From assembly GCA_002422085.1 (NCBI GenBank), contig DISZ01000003.1:30540-94539 (forward strand): a DNA stretch of 64,000 nucleotides. The letters run 5' to 3'. How positions within the stretch are numbered: position 1 is the stretch's first letter; each line of letters starts with the position of its first letter. This document shows, piece by piece, positions 61,314-64,000 of the stretch. The notes under the pieces were generated by a model. The model searched no databases. It was not told where the DNA came from and was given only the letters and a program-made list of their open reading frames with translations. The position numbers and the translations under genes were made by a program. The DNA is from Rhodobacteraceae bacterium UBA6197 (GTDB lineage Bacteria; Pseudomonadota; Alphaproteobacteria; Rhodobacterales; Rhodobacteraceae).

Positions 61314-62893
61314 TGATCGTTTTCCCAAGGTGCTGGTCGAGCGAATTTTCTCCGCATCGAGTTGCTAAAAACGCTGCCGTTCAAAATACTTATATCGCCT
61401 TCTGAGTCATTGATGCAGACGCATTTGGTTGCCGCATCGTGCAATAGCGCCACCATCACATCCTGGAAACCATTGACACCGAGGCCCGTGCGAACCGCTG
61501 GCATGCTGTCCAAGGAGGCCTGTCCAGTTAGATAAGCATAGATTGGGTAGAAGAAAGATGCCGGGGAAACGTCCTCGTGCGATCTGAAACGCGCTCGCGA
61601 TGTACGCTCCATGATCGCAGGGTAATCGCGCCAAATCTGCTCCATCACCGATTTCTTCATGGCGAAAGGTACATGCAGGTGGTGGGTATAAAGCGTTGAA
61701 CCAAAACGCTCAATCATCAAACGGTTTACATTCAGTGCCCCCGCGCGCCACGCAGGCGTGGATGCTAGCGGTTCGCCATAGACATTGGGGAGATCTTCCA
61801 GAAAAATCTTTGCCGTGCCACTAAAATTGAAGAAATCTGCCGCGCGGCATTTATTCCAGAACATAACATCATCGTTCATGTATAGGAAATGCTCGGAGAG
61901 ACCGGGAATGCGGTGGATATTCGCCTCAATCGCATGAGAGTTGAATACTGGAAGATAACTCGTATCAGGGAAGATGTCTCGGTGCGAAATTACAGAAATC
62001 TGATTGTCGCTTGCATCAAGCCAATGGGGCGCCTGGTCATCGGTCACAATAAATATTCTTCGGATAAAGCGACCGAAGCAATGAACCGATCGTAAGGCAT
62101 AGCGAAGCTCTTCACGTTCGCGGAAACGTGAATCCGAATTATTTTCGCCGTGGTGAGACGGAGCCGCCGCGCTGTGCGCCATACGCTTGCTTCGCCATGC
62201 AGGATCGGCACCATCCACCCAAGTAAACACAAGATCAACCGGATAAGGGATGATCGCATCTGCTGACTCTGGGATGCGAAGAGAACTGGCGTAAGAGACG
62301 TTGAACTCTTTGTCGCCCTGCAGGAAGGATGGTCCCGCCGCGAACGGAGTTCGTTCTTGATAAAGTCTCGGTACCGAGGATACGAGGTTGTTGCGATTGT
62401 AGGTAAAGATCCGCTCCCCATCGGACTTCCACGGATCGAAGGCAAAGCGATCAGACCCCAATACGTTTTCACCGTCTGAGAAATAGAAATGCTTCAATAC
62501 GCGATGATCCGAGAAATTTGTGCGCGCAGCAAATACCACACGAACATCACCGTGTGAAAACTTTGACACGGCATCATAAATAGCATTTCGATCTGAATAC
62601 TTGAAACAGATCAACTGCACGGGTTCATTTGGTGAAAAAATTGTTCGGATCCAGCACCCACTCGTGCAGAGATGCCTAACAAACGCGTCCATAATCGGTT
62701 CCATGGGGCATCCATGATCGAGCCCAAGATTCGCGGGATATTCTATGGTCCCAGACGCCACTAAATGGGATAAATGGGCCGACTGTCGATTTGGTGTAGC
62801 ACCACGGTACCAAGAAATCTCAATGCCCATGCGCCGAAAGGCAGTCTTGATGTTTTGTAGAATGCGATTTTTCATTGGTTTAAGCTTTGCCAT
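61310..62893 (-). CDS. Stealth-family polysaccharide hexose-1-phosphate transferase
   Basis: 527 residues from MAKLKPMKN. Stealth CR1 is PYPVDLVFTWVDGADPAW (around residue 217), CR2 spans REREELRYALRSV through DIFPDTSYLPVFNSHAIEA and HFLYMNDDVMFW, and CR3/CR4-type blocks (HVPFAMKKSVMEQI; RFRSHEDVSPASFF) follow. The 200-residue N-terminal extension is unassigned. The family links sugar phosphates in capsule or exopolysaccharide, in some pathogens masking the cell from immunity. Visibly AT-richer than the window average. Confidence 0.88.
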   Translation of the reverse strand: MAKLKPMKNRILQNIKTAFRRMGIEISWYRGATPNRQSAHLSHLVASGTIEYPANLGLDHGCPMEPIMDAFVRHLCTSGCWIRTIFSPNEPVQLICFKYSDRNAIYDAVSKFSHGDVRVVFAARTNFSDHRVLKHFYFSDGENVLGSDRFAFDPWKSDGERIFTYNRNNLVSSVPRLYQERTPFAAGPSFLQGDKEFNVSYASSLRIPESADAIIPYPVDLVFTWVDGADPAWRSKRMAHSAAAPSHHGENNSDSRFREREELRYALRSVHCFGRFIRRIFIVTDDQAPHWLDASDNQISVISHRDIFPDTSYLPVFNSHAIEANIHRIPGLSEHFLYMNDDVMFWNKCRAADFFNFSGTAKIFLEDLPNVYGEPLASTPAWRAGALNVNRLMIERFGSTLYTHHLHVPFAMKKSVMEQIWRDYPAIMERTSRARFRSHEDVSPASFFYPIYAYLTGQASLDSMPAVRTGLGVNGFQDVMVALLHDAATKCVCINDSEGDISILNGSVFSNSMRRKFARPAPWENDQ

Positions 62894-63102
62894 CAACTGA
62901 TACCCCCATGTGAACCACCTTTAGTGCTGGGTATGAAGCAACGTGCGGATGAGAACAAGTGCTCGTGCGTTCGCCTTCAGCGAGTGAAGCCGCTCGGCCG
63001 AACATCCAGTGATCACGGACGAGACGCAACGACCGTTTGCGCCCTACTCCCTTGGGCTGCTAGCCTGCGCGGACATTTTTCTGTCTTCATCCAGAGACTG
63101 CC
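62894..63102. other. divergent promoter region of the Stealth and SRAP genes
   Basis: About 210 nt without a supported gene. Promoters for both divergent genes should lie here; none is clear enough to call. Confidence 0.4.
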
Positions 63103-63729
63103 ATGTGTGGCCGTTTCATAGACCCCAATCTTCGCGGCACCGAGTTTGAGCATAGCGAGTTGAAGATTGACCCCTTCGCGCGCCGATTCAACGTTAAGCC
63201 GACGCAAGATGTGTTGATTTTTGGCGGGATGCCGCTGGAAGTCATGCGCGCGCGCTGGGGGTTGGTGCCGTCCTGGCACAAGGGGGCGCTTTCGGACTGG
63301 AAGGCGACCACCTTCAATGCCCGGATCGAGGATGCGCAAGGAAAGCCTGCCTTTCGGGCGGCGTGGCGCCATGGGCGCTGCCTGATCCCGGCGGGTGGGT
63401 ACTATGAATGGACCGGGCCGACCGGCTCAAAGCATCCGCATGTGATCCTGCCTGCGGGCAATGCCGAGACGCTGTGGTTCGCCGGGCTTGCGTCACGCTG
63501 GCAGGATTTGATAACGTGCACGATCATGACCCGCACCGCAACCGGCGCGATCACGGCGCTACACGGACGGATGCCGGTGATCCTGAATGCCGACGAACGG
63601 GATATGTGGTTGGCCGGCACGGATGCCACCGACCTGGGCACCTCGGTTCCCTTGCGCCATCACCGGGTGGCGCGCTTCGGGCTTCAGGATGACGGGCCTG
63701 CGCTGATCGAACCGGTCGACCGACGCTAA
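63103..63729 (+). CDS. SOS response-associated peptidase (SRAP, YedK/HMCES family)
   Basis: 208 residues. Catalytic Cys2 directly after the initiator Met (MCGRF), Asn72 in TTFNAR, Glu102 in GGYYEW and His154 in ALHGRMPVIL are all present. The family forms a covalent thiazolidine crosslink with abasic sites in single-stranded DNA. Such genes are common passengers in mobile elements. Last gene before the tRNA. Confidence 0.9.
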   Translation: MCGRFIDPNLRGTEFEHSELKIDPFARRFNVKPTQDVLIFGGMPLEVMRARWGLVPSWHKGALSDWKATTFNARIEDAQGKPAFRAAWRHGRCLIPAGGYYEWTGPTGSKHPHVILPAGNAETLWFAGLASRWQDLITCTIMTRTATGAITALHGRMPVILNADERDMWLAGTDATDLGTSVPLRHHRVARFGLQDDGPALIEPVDRR

Positions 63730-63825
63730 GCGGTGAAGTCAAACGCCCGTCGCTTACTGAATGGTCAGCCTTTAATTGGGTTGGGGTGGTCCATTTCCGC
63801 CACACCCCTGAGTGCGCTTCTCTTG

Positions 63826-63842
63826 CTTCCATAGTGCTTCCA
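63826..63842. repeat. paired repeat CTTCCA, 11-bp period
   Basis: CTTCCA at 63826-63831 and 63837-63842, the right-end partner of the 58209 pair. Confidence 0.55.
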
Positions 63843-63856
63843 CGGGTGGCGCAAAC

Positions 63857-63880
63857 GCAAAAGCCGCCCCTGAGGGCGCC
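63857..63880 (-). terminator. terminator of tRNA-fMet
   Basis: Minus-strand GGCGCCC-TCA-GGGGCGGC imperfect stem followed by TTTT, 30 nt beyond the tRNA 3' end. Confidence 0.5.
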
Positions 63881-63909
63881 GTGCAAGTAACTGATATTGC
63901 GAGATATTT

Positions 63910-63986
<77 letters not shown>

Positions 63987-64000
63987 ACCGGGCCCCAAGG

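Larger units (their letters stand above)
58077..63909. mobile_element. genomic island 3 between tRNA copy C and the intact tRNA-fMet
   Basis: About 5.8 kb with CTTCCA-type 11-bp-period pairs at both ends (58209, 63826) and an integrase gene next to the left att, the normal arrangement for a tRNA-targeted integrative element. Holds a truncated integrase, a truncated replication-type gene, a Stealth/GT4 pair and an SRAP gene, so it is internally deleted. Confidence 0.65.

Overview
The window is GC-rich, densely packed, mostly minus-strand DNA. Protein content (several LysR regulators, polar amino-acid ABC transporters, a TauC-type permease, class I PHA synthase, FolD/PurU, DUF1989 and DUF3489 proteins) points to an alphaproteobacterium of the Rhodobacteraceae type. 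Genus and species cannot be read from the sequence.

Layout. (1) 1-7676: an amino-acid catabolic locus. A basic amino-acid ABC transporter, an Asp/Glu-racemase-family enzyme and an ALDH7-type (AmaB-like) aldehyde dehydrogenase run leftwards after a LysR regulator. An AmaA-like L-pipecolate oxidase is divergent. Together they fit lysine/pipecolate breakdown to 2-aminoadipate. (2) 8126-12677: folD-purU (C1/formate metabolism), a divergent LysR, and an orphan TauC-type permease. (3) 12678-15621: a decayed stretch with gene remnants and short repeats, then a DUF1989 protein and a small DUF3489 cluster. (4) 16044-32483: a stress/low-oxygen and carbon-storage locus. It holds a beta-CASP RNase-like MBL protein, PHA synthase, a broken ftsH, and an ACP / pyruvate-dehydrogenase-type E2 / fused E1 / acyl-CoA synthetase chain joined by 4-nt overlaps. 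It also holds a Na/Pi cotransporter, a P-type cation ATPase, three universal stress proteins and a perfect FNR-type box. (5) 32613-43705: a complete NAD-linked bidirectional [NiFe]-hydrogenase locus, hoxFUYH-protease-hypFABCDE, all in one direction.

(6) 43920-63986: an integration hotspot at an initiator tRNA-Met gene. One intact tRNA-fMet lies at the right edge. Three further copies of its 3' half lie at 44009, 53062 and 58032, each followed by a minus-strand terminator-like hairpin and flanked by paired 9-bp or 6-bp repeats set exactly 11 bp apart. They delimit three islands. The first carries a phage lysis remnant and an Lrp-controlled amino-acid transporter with a FAD amino-acid oxidase and an ornithine-cyclodeaminase-family enzyme. 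The second carries a broken IS21-type element fused to a DUF6880 gene, and a Fic protein with two upstream inverted repeats. The third carries a truncated integrase fused to a truncated replication-type gene, and a Stealth/GT4 polysaccharide pair. An SRAP (YedK-type) gene precedes the tRNA.

Most notable points: the nested tRNA-fMet islands with helically phased arm repeats; the acyl-CoA synthetase/E1/E2/ACP/PHA-synthase operon; three palindromes with exact 31-bp spacing at the lrp promoter; and the paired operators in front of fic.
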